Assembly (NCBI RefSeq): GCF_014646755.1
Contig: NZ_BMNW01000003.1
Location: 186,001 to 250,000, forward strand
DNA length: 64,000 nt
Reading direction: 5' to 3'
Source: Pseudomonas asuensis
GTDB taxonomy: Bacteria > Pseudomonadota > Gammaproteobacteria > Pseudomonadales > Pseudomonadaceae
Shown here: piece after piece, positions 37,470 through 45,199 of the stretch
Position numbering within the stretch: position 1 is the first letter of the stretch
Layout of the letters: the number at the start of each line of letters is the position of its first letter
Translations under genes and position numbers: made by a program
The notes under the pieces: generated by a model
Seen by the model: only the letters and a program-made list of their open reading frames with translations
What the model was told of the DNA's origin: nothing
Database searches by the model: none

Positions 37470-37775
37470 TTAAAGCTCGCGGCCTAGCTGTTCGACGAAA
37501 GCCTTGATTACATCTTCGTTGCGCTTGTAAAAGACCCACTGGCCCACACGCCGCGTTGTTACGAGCCCGGCACGTTGTAGTGTTGCCAGGTGAGCCGAGA
37601 CCGTTGACTGGGAAAGGCCTGTTTTCTGGTCAATGAGACCTGCGCATACACCGATTTCCAGCGGGTGGTCCTGCTGGATGAAGTGTTTCTCCGGCTCGCG
37701 AAGCCAAGCCAAAATGTCTCTTCGGACAGGGTTGGCTATCGCCTTGATCAGATCATCGATATCCATAATGTTCAT
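37470..37775 (-). CDS. ArsR-family transcriptional repressor
   Basis: A 101-residue winged-helix regulator: DLIKAIANPVRRDILAWLRE is helix 1-2, TGLSQSTVSAHLATLQRAGLV the recognition helix-turn-helix, and TTRRVGQWVFYKRNED the wing. A metal-binding CxC is absent, so it may sense an organic or redox signal instead; one Cys (VCAG) lies before the recognition helix. Start is at the ATG at 37775 or 37766; neither has a Shine-Dalgarno, and the transcript may be nearly leaderless. Two inverted repeats in its promoter are its likely operators. Confidence 0.85.
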   Translation of the reverse strand: MNIMDIDDLIKAIANPVRRDILAWLREPEKHFIQQDHPLEIGVCAGLIDQKTGLSQSTVSAHLATLQRAGLVTTRRVGQWVFYKRNEDVIKAFVEQLGREL

Positions 37776-37776
37776 A

Positions 37777-37794
37777 TATCGTTTTATTGCGATA
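37777..37794 (-). promoter_or_regulatory. ArsR-type operator, proximal site
   Basis: TATCG-N8-CGATA, a perfect inverted repeat directly adjoining the regulator start codon. Confidence 0.65.
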
Positions 37795-37805
37795 CAGCGA
37801 ACCTT

Positions 37806-37825
37806 ATATCGAAACAACACGATAT
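37806..37825 (-). promoter_or_regulatory. ArsR-type operator, distal site
   Basis: ATATCG-N8-CGATAT, the same element with one more base pair, centred 30 bases (about three helical turns) from the proximal site. A -10-like TATAAG (minus strand, 37803-37808) overlaps its edge, so binding would block the promoter. Confidence 0.65.
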
Positions 37826-38125
37826 ACAACAGTGCTTGGCTAGCTAACGCTGATTGCTGAAAGAGCACTGTGTTGAAAAGGGAAGGGTAGCGGAGTAGCG
37901 CGTTACCATTTAGCGGCTTCGTTCAGGGATGAGTGTATTTATCAACTAGTCTTGTGCATTTGGTCAGCCGTTTCGCTGAAGCGAATTGATTATTCGTTCT
38001 GATACCGGTAAACCGCTCTTTCGCCATGAGTTTATTAGGATATTCATGCGAGAGCATGGCTGCTCATGGCTAGTCTTTCTGTGAAAAGAATTGTTTCACA
38101 GGTCCGTTAGAAGTTGGAGAAGTTC
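37826..38125. other. Non-coding stretch upstream of the OmpA-like lipoprotein gene
   Basis: No gene can be supported in these 300 bases. They hold a small hairpin at 37972-37985 (TTCGC-TGAA-GCGAA) and a perfect 8-bp inverted repeat CTGTGAAA/TTTCACAG at 38079-38101, about 25 bases before the lipoprotein start and so probably in its 5' leader. The lipoprotein promoter must lie here but I cannot assign it. Confidence 0.5.
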
Positions 38126-38806
38126 ATGGCGTCTATAAAGCGTCCTTTGATTCTGGCACTGGCCGGTGCACTACTGGCAGGGTGTGCATCCAGTAATCCT
38201 TACGAAAACCAGGGCGGTAGTGGCGGGTCCCGAACCGCGACCTATGGTGGCCTGGGCGCACTGGCGGGCGCTGTAGCCGGTGCCGCCATCGACCACAACC
38301 ACCGTGGCAAGGGTGCGCTGATTGGCGCCGCGGCCGTAGGCGCTGCGGCCGCAGGCTATGGTTACTATGCTGATCGCCAGGAAGCCGAGTTGCGTCGCCA
38401 GATGCAAAACACCGGCGTAGAGGTACAGCGGCAAGGGGATGACATCAAGCTGATCATGCCGGGCAACATCACGTTTGCTACAAACTCAGCTGATATCGCC
38501 GGTAATTTTTATAAGCCGTTAAACGATCTGGCAACATCCTTTAAGCAGTTCAACCAGAACAGTGTTGAAATTGTGGGCTATACCGATAGTACAGGCAGCC
38601 GTGCTCTCAATATGGATTTGTCCAATCGACGTGCTCAGAGCGTAGCGAATTACCTCGTCGCTCAGGGCGTTGATGCTTCACGCGTCAGTACGCGCGGCGC
38701 TGGGCCCGATCAACCCATCGCGACCAATGCTACTGCAGATGGCCGTGCCCAAAACCGTCGTGTTGAAGTCAATCTGAGGCCATTGCCTGGTGCAGTGACC
38801 CAGTAA
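38126..38806 (+). CDS. OmpA-family lipoprotein with glycine-zipper domain (YiaD-like)
   Basis: A 226-residue outer-membrane lipoprotein. The signal ends LLAGCASS (acylated Cys 20). Residues ~40-85 are Gly/Ala-rich (GLGALAGAVAGAAIDHNHRGKGALIGAAAVGAAAAG), the glycine-zipper segment. The C-terminal ~110 residues are an OmpA/MotB peptidoglycan-binding domain with VEIVGYTDSTGS, NMDLSNRRAQSVANYL and GRAQNRRVEVNL, whose Asp and Arg hold diaminopimelate. It should tether the outer membrane to peptidoglycan. ATG 38126 gives a well-formed signal and has GGAG upstream; the extra codons back to 38114 are unlikely to be used. Confidence 0.92.
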   Translation: MASIKRPLILALAGALLAGCASSNPYENQGGSGGSRTATYGGLGALAGAVAGAAIDHNHRGKGALIGAAAVGAAAAGYGYYADRQEAELRRQMQNTGVEVQRQGDDIKLIMPGNITFATNSADIAGNFYKPLNDLATSFKQFNQNSVEIVGYTDSTGSRALNMDLSNRRAQSVANYLVAQGVDASRVSTRGAGPDQPIATNATADGRAQNRRVEVNLRPLPGAVTQ

Positions 38807-38816
38807 GTGTGTGTAT

Positions 38817-38856
38817 CCGTGATGCTACCGTTTAGCGGAATCTGGTAGTGTCACGG
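38817..38856 (+). other. Imperfect hairpin after the OmpA-like gene
   Basis: CCGTGATGCTACC and GGTAGTGTCACGG pair at 11 of 13 positions. No clear U tract follows, so it is listed only as a possible 3'-end structure. Confidence 0.4.
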
Positions 38857-38980
38857 GTTGGTCAATAAAATGGCGCTGTATTTTTGGTGTTCTGGATAAT
38901 AACCTTATCGCCAGACCTCGGTTCTATTAATGGCATGCAGTTAAGTCTTGCCGAGTGCTCGAAGGGAGGAGTTGTATTCA

Positions 38981-41146
38981 GTGCAGTACGAACTGAAAGG
39001 AGGCGACACGGAAAGTCCAGCTCCTCATACCAATCAAGGGCCTGTGCTGCTCGTTGTCGATGACCGAGTAGAAAACCTCATGGCTATGCAGGCGCTGCTT
39101 GAAATAGAGGACTGGCGTGTCCTGACGGCCAACTCGGGTGAACGTGCCTTAAGATACTTGCTTGATGAGCCTATCGATCTCGTGCTGCTGGATGTGCAAA
39201 TGCCCATCATGGATGGCTTTGAGGTGGCTCGGATGATACGCAGCAATTTGCGCACCCGCTTTACGCCGATCATTTTCGTCTCTGCCGAGGCTCACTCCTA
39301 CGAGGCAGTCCTCAGAGGATACGCTACGGGTGCGGTGGATTACCTGTTAAAGCCGGTTGATCCGAATATCCTACGGCATAAGGTTCGATCTCTTCTCGAG
39401 CATGAACGTAATCGTCGAGAGCTCCTGCAGCTGAGCCAGCAACTGGAGCTCGCCAAGGCATTCAGCGATTCTCTGCTCGATAATGCGGCCGAAGGTATTC
39501 TGGTTGTTAATGAGCACGGCCTGATCACTTTTGCCAACGCGGCCATTGCCCGCATGCTCAAGCGCAATATCAGTGATCTTGTGAACTCTGAGTTCATGGC
39601 CCATCTGCATAATCCTGATCTAGGGGATAGCTGGTCTGACTCCACATTCATGGAGCACTACGAAAAGCGTGAAACCTATCGTCTGCACGATGCTTGCCTG
39701 AGTACATCCCGGGGCGCCTTACTGCCAGTGGCCCTTTCCTGCGCACCCCTGCCACGCATGCAGCGCGCCATGGTGATGATTGCACTCGACATGTCGATGA
39801 TGCGCGAGTTGCAGGATCAACTGGAGTCGCAGGCGGTTACTGATGCCTTGACCGGTTTGCTCAATCGTCGGGGCTTCAACCAGACGCTTGAAGCGGCCCT
39901 GGCCCGTACCGGACGTAACGGCAAGCGTATGGCCGTCCTCTATATCGATCTGGACGGTTTCAAGAAGGTAAACGATTCGCTTGGCCATGAAGCGGGTGAT
40001 CGGGTGCTATGCATGATTGCTGAGCAACTCAAAACCTGTATGCGCCCATATGATGTATTGGCTCGTATGGGCGGTGACGAGTTCACCGCATTACTCGATA
40101 CCCTGGATCATGCTGAGGACGCAGCCCGTGTGGCCGAAAAGCTGCTTGATTTGATGACCAAGACGCACAGCATCGATGGAGTGGAAGTCAGCCTGGGTGC
40201 GAGCATTGGTATCGCCAGTTACCCTGAGTGTGGCCATAGTGTCGATGGGCTGCTGCGCTCTGCCGATATTGCCATGTATGAAGCCAAGCGGGGCGGGCGG
40301 CAGCAGTACCGTTTCTTCTCGCCAGAAATGAATGGCCGTGCCCGTTCACGTCTCATGTTGGAAGAAAGCGTACGTAATGCGATCGACAACAACGATTTCG
40401 TACTGGCCTATCAGCCCCAGGTCTATCTGAAAAACGGCAAGCTGCGAGGCTTTGAGGCCTTGTTGCGTTGGGAGCACAACGTAGCGGGCAAGGTTTCTCC
40501 AAATGTCTTCATCCCGCTGCTGGAAGAGACCCGGCTGATCAATCGCATCGGAGACTGGATCTTCCGCGAAGGCGCCATGAAACTCCAAAGTCTTACCGAA
40601 ATATATGGCAACGGACTTTTGCTAAGTATCAACCTGAGTCCTGTTCAGTTCGGTATGCCACAGCTAGCGGAACGCCTCCGGCAGATCATCGACAGTTATG
40701 GGTTGCGGCCAGATCAGCTCGAAATTGAAGTAACCGAAACGGCTCTGATGCACGACATTGATTACACCCGTTCCCAGCTGGCACAACTGCGGGCGCTTGG
40801 AGTTCGAACGGCAGTGGATGATTTTGGTACGGGGTATTCCTCTCTGGCTTACCTTCGTCACTTTGAGCTCGATACGCTGAAGATAGACCAGTTGTTTATC
40901 GCCAACATGCTGGATTCACCACGTGATGCCGCAATTGTCAGTACTATTCTTGAGCTGGGGCGTAACCTGGGGCTTGAGGTTGTGGCTGAAGGTGTCGAAA
41001 CGCTGGAGCAGCGAGAATGGCTACTTGAGCACGGCTGCGAAATCATGCAGGGTTTCCTGGTATCCAGACCGCTTAACTCCGATGTGACTCAACACTTTCC
41101 CGAGCGTGTGGACTGGAGCAGTCGCCGGCCCGCCTACCCGTTATAG
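38981..41146 (+). CDS. Response regulator with PAS, GGDEF and EAL domains
   Basis: A 721-residue cytoplasmic protein. Receiver domain (~20-140) with VVDDRVEN, phosphoacceptor Asp at about residue 70 in LVLLDVQMPIMDGF, and LLKPVDP; PAS domain (~170-285); GGDEF domain with intact GGDEF at about residue 363; EAL domain with GFEALLRW (about 491), EVTETALM, DDFGTGYSSLAYL, KIDQLFI and VVAEGVET. Both catalytic sites look complete, so it may make or degrade c-di-GMP depending on phosphorylation. GTG 38981 is chosen because AGGAG lies nine bases upstream, whereas the TTG at 38948 has none. No partner kinase is adjacent. Confidence 0.88.
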   Translation: MQYELKGGDTESPAPHTNQGPVLLVVDDRVENLMAMQALLEIEDWRVLTANSGERALRYLLDEPIDLVLLDVQMPIMDGFEVARMIRSNLRTRFTPIIFVSAEAHSYEAVLRGYATGAVDYLLKPVDPNILRHKVRSLLEHERNRRELLQLSQQLELAKAFSDSLLDNAAEGILVVNEHGLITFANAAIARMLKRNISDLVNSEFMAHLHNPDLGDSWSDSTFMEHYEKRETYRLHDACLSTSRGALLPVALSCAPLPRMQRAMVMIALDMSMMRELQDQLESQAVTDALTGLLNRRGFNQTLEAALARTGRNGKRMAVLYIDLDGFKKVNDSLGHEAGDRVLCMIAEQLKTCMRPYDVLARMGGDEFTALLDTLDHAEDAARVAEKLLDLMTKTHSIDGVEVSLGASIGIASYPECGHSVDGLLRSADIAMYEAKRGGRQQYRFFSPEMNGRARSRLMLEESVRNAIDNNDFVLAYQPQVYLKNGKLRGFEALLRWEHNVAGKVSPNVFIPLLEETRLINRIGDWIFREGAMKLQSLTEIYGNGLLLSINLSPVQFGMPQLAERLRQIIDSYGLRPDQLEIEVTETALMHDIDYTRSQLAQLRALGVRTAVDDFGTGYSSLAYLRHFELDTLKIDQLFIANMLDSPRDAAIVSTILELGRNLGLEVVAEGVETLEQREWLLEHGCEIMQGFLVSRPLNSDVTQHFPERVDWSSRRPAYPL

Positions 41147-41168
41147 GAGTGTCTTCGCTCACACTCCT
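41145..41168 (+). other. Hairpin at the end of the REC-GGDEF-EAL gene
   Basis: AGGAGTGT (41145-41152, overlapping the stop codon) pairs with ACACTCCT (41161-41168). Only a short T run follows; a weak terminator at best. Confidence 0.4.
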
Positions 41169-41345
41169 TGAGTGAGTGGGGAACTCGCCGTTATGACGGG
41201 TGCCGTATAAGCCATACCGTGATTGGATCAGGTCTGGTTGGTCTACCGCTGCTCGGTCTTTTGGATAAGCAAGCCTTCAAGAGGTTTACTCCAGGACTGC
41301 GCCGTGAGTTGTCCTACTGAGCCAGACAGACTCTCAGGAGAGCTC

Positions 41346-41930
41346 ATGCGTGCACTTATCCTTGCCCTTACAATAGCGTTCAGTCCCCTTGTGCTGGCGG
41401 ACTGGCAGGTTGACTCAAGCTATTCACGAGTGAGCTTTGTAACCGTTAAACGCGGTAATAAAGCTGATGTTCAATACTTTTCGACTGTAACGGGTGTGAT
41501 TGATCAGCATGGCCGTGCTCGGTTGGCGCTTCCATATGAGTCGCTTGATAACACCTTGGCGCTACAAACCGAACGGATGCGCGAAGTTCTGTTTAAAGCA
41601 GATCAGTACCCGGAAGCAATCATTACCAGTCAGATCGATCTGTCCACCTGGGAGCAAATGCCAATAGGGAGCATTCGCCAGGAAAAGATGGATCTTGAAC
41701 TTGAACTCAACGGCCAGAAGCAGCGCTTGAAAGCAGATGTGTCAGTCACCCGCATTGGAGAGACAATGGTGCAGGTCAGTACCCTGCAACCTGTGTTGGT
41801 CAAGGCAGTAGACTTCAGTCTGACGGAGGGGTTGGACAAGCTCAAGGAGATTGCCAGCATCCCTTCGATTACGCCTGAAGTGCCTGTCGTTGTGCTCCTG
41901 ACCCTTCGCCAAGTGCCTACACCTACTTGA
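41346..41930 (+). CDS. YceI-family periplasmic protein
   Basis: A 194-residue exported protein: signal peptide MRALILALTIAFSPLVLA, then a YceI-type lipocalin-like barrel (WQVDSSYSRVSFVTVKRG, ERMREVLFKADQYPEAII, the family's mid-domain motif). YceI proteins bind polyisoprenoid or similar amphipathic molecules. Upstream AGGAG supports ATG 41346; the longer open frame from 41223 has no signal peptide. Its stop lies 26 bases before the phospholipase-D-like gene, so they may share a transcript. Confidence 0.85.
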   Translation: MRALILALTIAFSPLVLADWQVDSSYSRVSFVTVKRGNKADVQYFSTVTGVIDQHGRARLALPYESLDNTLALQTERMREVLFKADQYPEAIITSQIDLSTWEQMPIGSIRQEKMDLELELNGQKQRLKADVSVTRIGETMVQVSTLQPVLVKAVDFSLTEGLDKLKEIASIPSITPEVPVVVLLTLRQVPTPT

Positions 41931-41956
41931 TCGGTAGGTTTCCCAGGAGTGTCATC

Positions 41957-43117
41957 ATGCCAGGTGCAGTCTATCCATGGCGCGAACAGAACCAATATGA
42001 GCTTCTTGTTGATGGGGGGCATTTCTTTCCCGCCATGCTGGACGCCATAGCCAAGGCGCAGCGCAGTATTGATATCGAGCTTTATCTGATAGAGAAGGGT
42101 ACTTGTGCAACAGCTTTGATGGAGGCTTTGATTGAGGCGGCGCACCGTGGAGTAACGGTCCGTTGTCTTTTTGATGGCTTTGGCACCCTTAAGATGGACG
42201 AAGCGCACCGAGTGCAGTTAAGCGAGGCTGGTGGCCAAGTGCGCGTGTATAACCCGGTAGGTCTATGGCATGGCTGGCGTAACCTTTACCGGGATCATCG
42301 TAAGCTCCTGATTGTGGATGAGTCATTGGCCTTTGTTGGTGGAAGCGGGGCGACCAATGATTTCTGGACGCCAGGAGAAGAACTCTGCCAGTGGCATGAA
42401 GTGATGGTCAGCATACGCGGACCTCTGGTCTCCGACTGGATAAGCCTGTTTAGACGTCAATGGGAGGCGTGCTATCAGCGCCATGCCTGGAAGCCAGAGG
42501 CCAGTCGAGGCCGTATTCAGGTCCCCAGACCGCCTCAGGCCAATTCCAGTCTGGGACGGGTAGCCTACGCGGATGCGCGTCAGCATCGGGATATCGTGTT
42601 GTCCCTGGTTCGAGCCCTTATTGTTGCAAAAGAACGTATCTGGTTCGCCACCCCATACTTTTTACCGTCTTGGCGAGTCAGACGGGCGCTGCGCAAGGCT
42701 GCCCAGAGAGGCGTTGATGTGCGCCTGATCCTGACCGGCCGGCATACGGACAACCCCCCTGTACGTTTTGCGGGGCAGCGTTATTACCCACGCTTGCTTA
42801 GGGCAGGCGTCAAAATTTATGAGTATCAGCCTCGGTTTTCCCATCTCAAGATGGTTCAGGTTGATCAGTGGGTCAGCGTAGGCTCGTGCAATTTCGATTA
42901 TTGGAACCTGCGTTTCAACCTGGATGCCAATCTGGAAGCGATTGATCCGGCGCTGAGTCAGGCAGTCAGTGAATGCTTCCTCGCAGATTTTCAGCAAAGT
43001 CGTGAAATTACGTTGCAGAGCTGGCGTGATCGTCCCTTGTGGAAGCGTTTGCGTGAGCGCCTTTGGGGCACCTTGGACCGTCTGGTATTGACTGTTCTGA
43101 GTAAGCGTAAGTCTTGA
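41957..43117 (+). CDS. Phospholipase D/cardiolipin synthase family protein (ClsB-like)
   Basis: A 386-residue protein with two HxKxxxxD active sites: YRDHRKLLIVDESLAFVGG (~115-133) and FSHLKMVQVDQWVSVGSCNFDYW (~296-318). The duplicated HKD half-sites place it with ClsB/YbhO, which make cardiolipin by transferring phosphatidyl groups. There are no N-terminal membrane helices, as in ClsB. AGGAG seven bases before ATG 41957 sets the start; the reading frame extends upstream to 41927 and overlaps the YceI gene there. Substrate specificity is not determined by the sequence. Confidence 0.9.
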   Translation: MPGAVYPWREQNQYELLVDGGHFFPAMLDAIAKAQRSIDIELYLIEKGTCATALMEALIEAAHRGVTVRCLFDGFGTLKMDEAHRVQLSEAGGQVRVYNPVGLWHGWRNLYRDHRKLLIVDESLAFVGGSGATNDFWTPGEELCQWHEVMVSIRGPLVSDWISLFRRQWEACYQRHAWKPEASRGRIQVPRPPQANSSLGRVAYADARQHRDIVLSLVRALIVAKERIWFATPYFLPSWRVRRALRKAAQRGVDVRLILTGRHTDNPPVRFAGQRYYPRLLRAGVKIYEYQPRFSHLKMVQVDQWVSVGSCNFDYWNLRFNLDANLEAIDPALSQAVSECFLADFQQSREITLQSWRDRPLWKRLRERLWGTLDRLVLTVLSKRKS

Positions 43118-43181
43118 GTGAGGCAGACCGTGCATTTTTTAAAGCGATACACTAAGCAGCTTGCAGTAAGGAGTGAGCGTA

Positions 43182-44459
43182 ATGCTCAAACTAGAAAAAC
43201 AACGATTCATTGGACTGGAGTGGCTTCGCTTCCTGATGGGTCTGTACGTGGTCATTTACCACACCATTCATTTTTACCCTGAGCGAAAAACCGTTCCATT
43301 GCTGGACGAGCTGACCAGTATGGGCTTTTTTGCGACCAGTACTTTTTTTGTGCTATCTGGTTTTTTGTTGGCTCATGTCTATCTGACCGATAACCAGATG
43401 CGCGAACCTGCCAAGAGCTTTTGGGTTAAACGGTTCTCCAATCTCTATCCCATTCATATTTTTGCCCTCTTGTTTTCCATGGTCGTCGTAACCTGGATCG
43501 GCTTCATGGCGATACCGCCCGATGGTGCCAAGGCCAGTGTTCGGTTTGTAGTCTATGACACTAACGAGGTACTGGCCCGAACCCACCCGGAGCTGTTTCA
43601 GCACTACATGACCAATCTTGAGCTTGCCTTCAATGGGCTGCTTCAGATGACTATGCTGCAAGCCTGGAACCCGTATTACCTCACCTTTAATGCACCGCTC
43701 TGGTCCATTTCGGCGTTATTCTTTTTCTACCTGGTATTTCCGTATGCAGCACCACGCCTCATGCGTGCGCGTAACAAATGGGGTGTGCTTGCCGTTATTG
43801 GTCTCTGCTACCTGATTCCTCCTATCCTGGTGATTTGGAGCCAGGACTATGGCATGCCTTATACCGGTCTGTTGCAGCGTGTCCCGCTGCTGCGTTTGCC
43901 GGAATTTCTGGCTGGTATCGTGCTGTATGGCATCTTTCGCCAGCAAAGCGAGCAGGGTGCCCAACCAGGCCCCAAGGTTCGCTTGGCGATGACCGGCTAT
44001 CTTCTAATAACGTTTGCTGTAGCCACCGCGCTGTTTACCCACGGCCCCAAGTTCTGGTACTTCCTGCTTCATAACGGTTTGTTATTGCCCTCCCAGCTGG
44101 TACTGGTTTACCTCAGTGCACTGGCGCAGGACCCCAAGAGTCAATGGCTCAAACATTGGTCACCGCGACTGGGCGCTGCTTCGCTCTCCATGTTTGCCCT
44201 GCACGTGCCGCTGTCAGGGCTGTTCATGACACTTGAGAAGTGGATCATGGGTGACTTTCCATTATGTTTTACTGACTGGAACGCTTGTATCGAAGCTGCT
44301 GGTCATGTGGAGAGTGCTATCGAGGTATACGGGATTTTCCTGCTACTGGTTATTCTTATCTGTGTTCTTTTCCAAGAGCAGGCTGTAGCGCCTACACGGC
44401 GATGGTTGATCAGGCACCTGTTGCCTAAAGTGGAAAAGACCAAGCGCCTGCCTACGTGA
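43182..44459 (+). CDS. Acyltransferase 3 family membrane protein
   Basis: A 425-residue protein with about ten hydrophobic segments. IGLEWLRFLMGLYVVIYHTIHF near the N terminus carries the conserved Arg and the catalytic His region of the acyltransferase-3/OafA family, and NLYPIHIFALLFS follows with the second conserved block. Members acylate sugars of LPS O-antigen, glucans, peptidoglycan or other exported molecules. No glycan synthesis genes flank it, so the acceptor is unknown. AAGGAG eight bases before ATG 43182 selects it over GTG 43173. Confidence 0.88.
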   Translation: MLKLEKQRFIGLEWLRFLMGLYVVIYHTIHFYPERKTVPLLDELTSMGFFATSTFFVLSGFLLAHVYLTDNQMREPAKSFWVKRFSNLYPIHIFALLFSMVVVTWIGFMAIPPDGAKASVRFVVYDTNEVLARTHPELFQHYMTNLELAFNGLLQMTMLQAWNPYYLTFNAPLWSISALFFFYLVFPYAAPRLMRARNKWGVLAVIGLCYLIPPILVIWSQDYGMPYTGLLQRVPLLRLPEFLAGIVLYGIFRQQSEQGAQPGPKVRLAMTGYLLITFAVATALFTHGPKFWYFLLHNGLLLPSQLVLVYLSALAQDPKSQWLKHWSPRLGAASLSMFALHVPLSGLFMTLEKWIMGDFPLCFTDWNACIEAAGHVESAIEVYGIFLLLVILICVLFQEQAVAPTRRWLIRHLLPKVEKTKRLPT

Positions 44460-44480
44460 ATCCAGAGATTTTCTGAGGCC

Positions 44481-44513
44481 AAGGCCTATCGGGGAACTGC
44501 CGTTAGGCCTTTT
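44481..44513 (+). terminator. Probable terminator after the acyltransferase gene
   Basis: AAGGCCTA (44481-44488) pairs with TAGGCCTT (44504-44511), with a further CGG/CCG inside, followed by TTTGC. The U run is short. Confidence 0.6.
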
Positions 44514-44554
44514 GCTCGAACAACAGGCGAACCCATCCCTGGAAGGAGGCTGTT

Positions 44555-45139
44555 ATGGCGGCAAAGAAGATTCTCATGCTGGTAGGCGACTTCATCGAAG
44601 ACTACGAGGTAATGGTGCCTTTCCAGGCATTGCAGATTGCTGGGCATCAGGTAGATGCCGTCTGCCCAGGCAAGGCGCCTGGGGATACGGTGCAAACCGC
44701 CATTCATGACTTTACTGGCGAACAGACCTATAGCGAAAAGACAGGCCATCGCTTCACCCTGAATGCTGACTTTGCCAAAGCGCGTGTAGAGGATTATGAC
44801 GCCTTGGTAATTCCTGGAGGACGTGCGCCGGAATACCTTCGCGTCAATGAACAGGTGCTTGATCTGGTAAGGGGCTTTTTCAGTGCTGACAAACCGGTCG
44901 CTGCCCTGTGCCACGGTCCGTTGATTCTGGCGGCCGCGGGTGTACTCAAGGGCGGGGTTGAATGTAATGCTTATCCTGCATGCGCGCCTGATGTGAGAGG
45001 GGGAGGCGGGACCTATATCGAGCTGCCGATGGAGGGTGCCCATGTCAGTGGCAAACTGGTAACCGGCCCGGTATGGACTGCACATGTAGAGTGGCTGCGC
45101 AAGTTTCTTGAGGTGCTGGGTACACGTATCGAACCCTGA
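44555..45139 (+). CDS. DJ-1/PfpI-family glutamine-amidotransferase-like protein
   Basis: A 194-residue cytoplasmic protein of the DJ-1/PfpI superfamily. The nucleophile elbow is [14 protein letters not shown], with Cys and the following His; [18 protein letters not shown] holds the conserved Glu. [16 protein letters not shown] is the central motif. Members are described as proteases, glyoxalase III-like or deglycases, and the biochemical role is debated. It has AAGGAGG upstream and a terminator downstream, so it is a single-gene unit. Confidence 0.9.
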   Translation: MAAKKILMLVGDFIEDYEVMVPFQALQIAGHQVDAVCPGKAPGDTVQTAIHDFTGEQTYSEKTGHRFTLNADFAKARVEDYDALVIPGGRAPEYLRVNEQVLDLVRGFFSADKPVAALCHGPLILAAAGVLKGGVECNAYPACAPDVRGGGGTYIELPMEGAHVSGKLVTGPVWTAHVEWLRKFLEVLGTRIEP

Positions 45140-45158
45140 GCAGATATCTAGACATAAT

Positions 45159-45185
45159 AAAGCCCGGCTTAACCGGGCTTTATTA
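45159..45185. terminator. Bidirectional terminator between the PfpI-like and fumarase genes
   Basis: AAAGCCCGG (45159-45167) pairs with CCGGGCTTT (45173-45181) around CTTAA, with A- and T-rich flanks on both sides. Confidence 0.9.
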
Positions 45186-45199
45186 TTGACCCTAAGCCC

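Noticed and set aside
37972-37985. Small hairpin TTCGC-TGAA-GCGAA as a terminator
   Set aside because: Only five base pairs and no U run; likely a random small palindrome.
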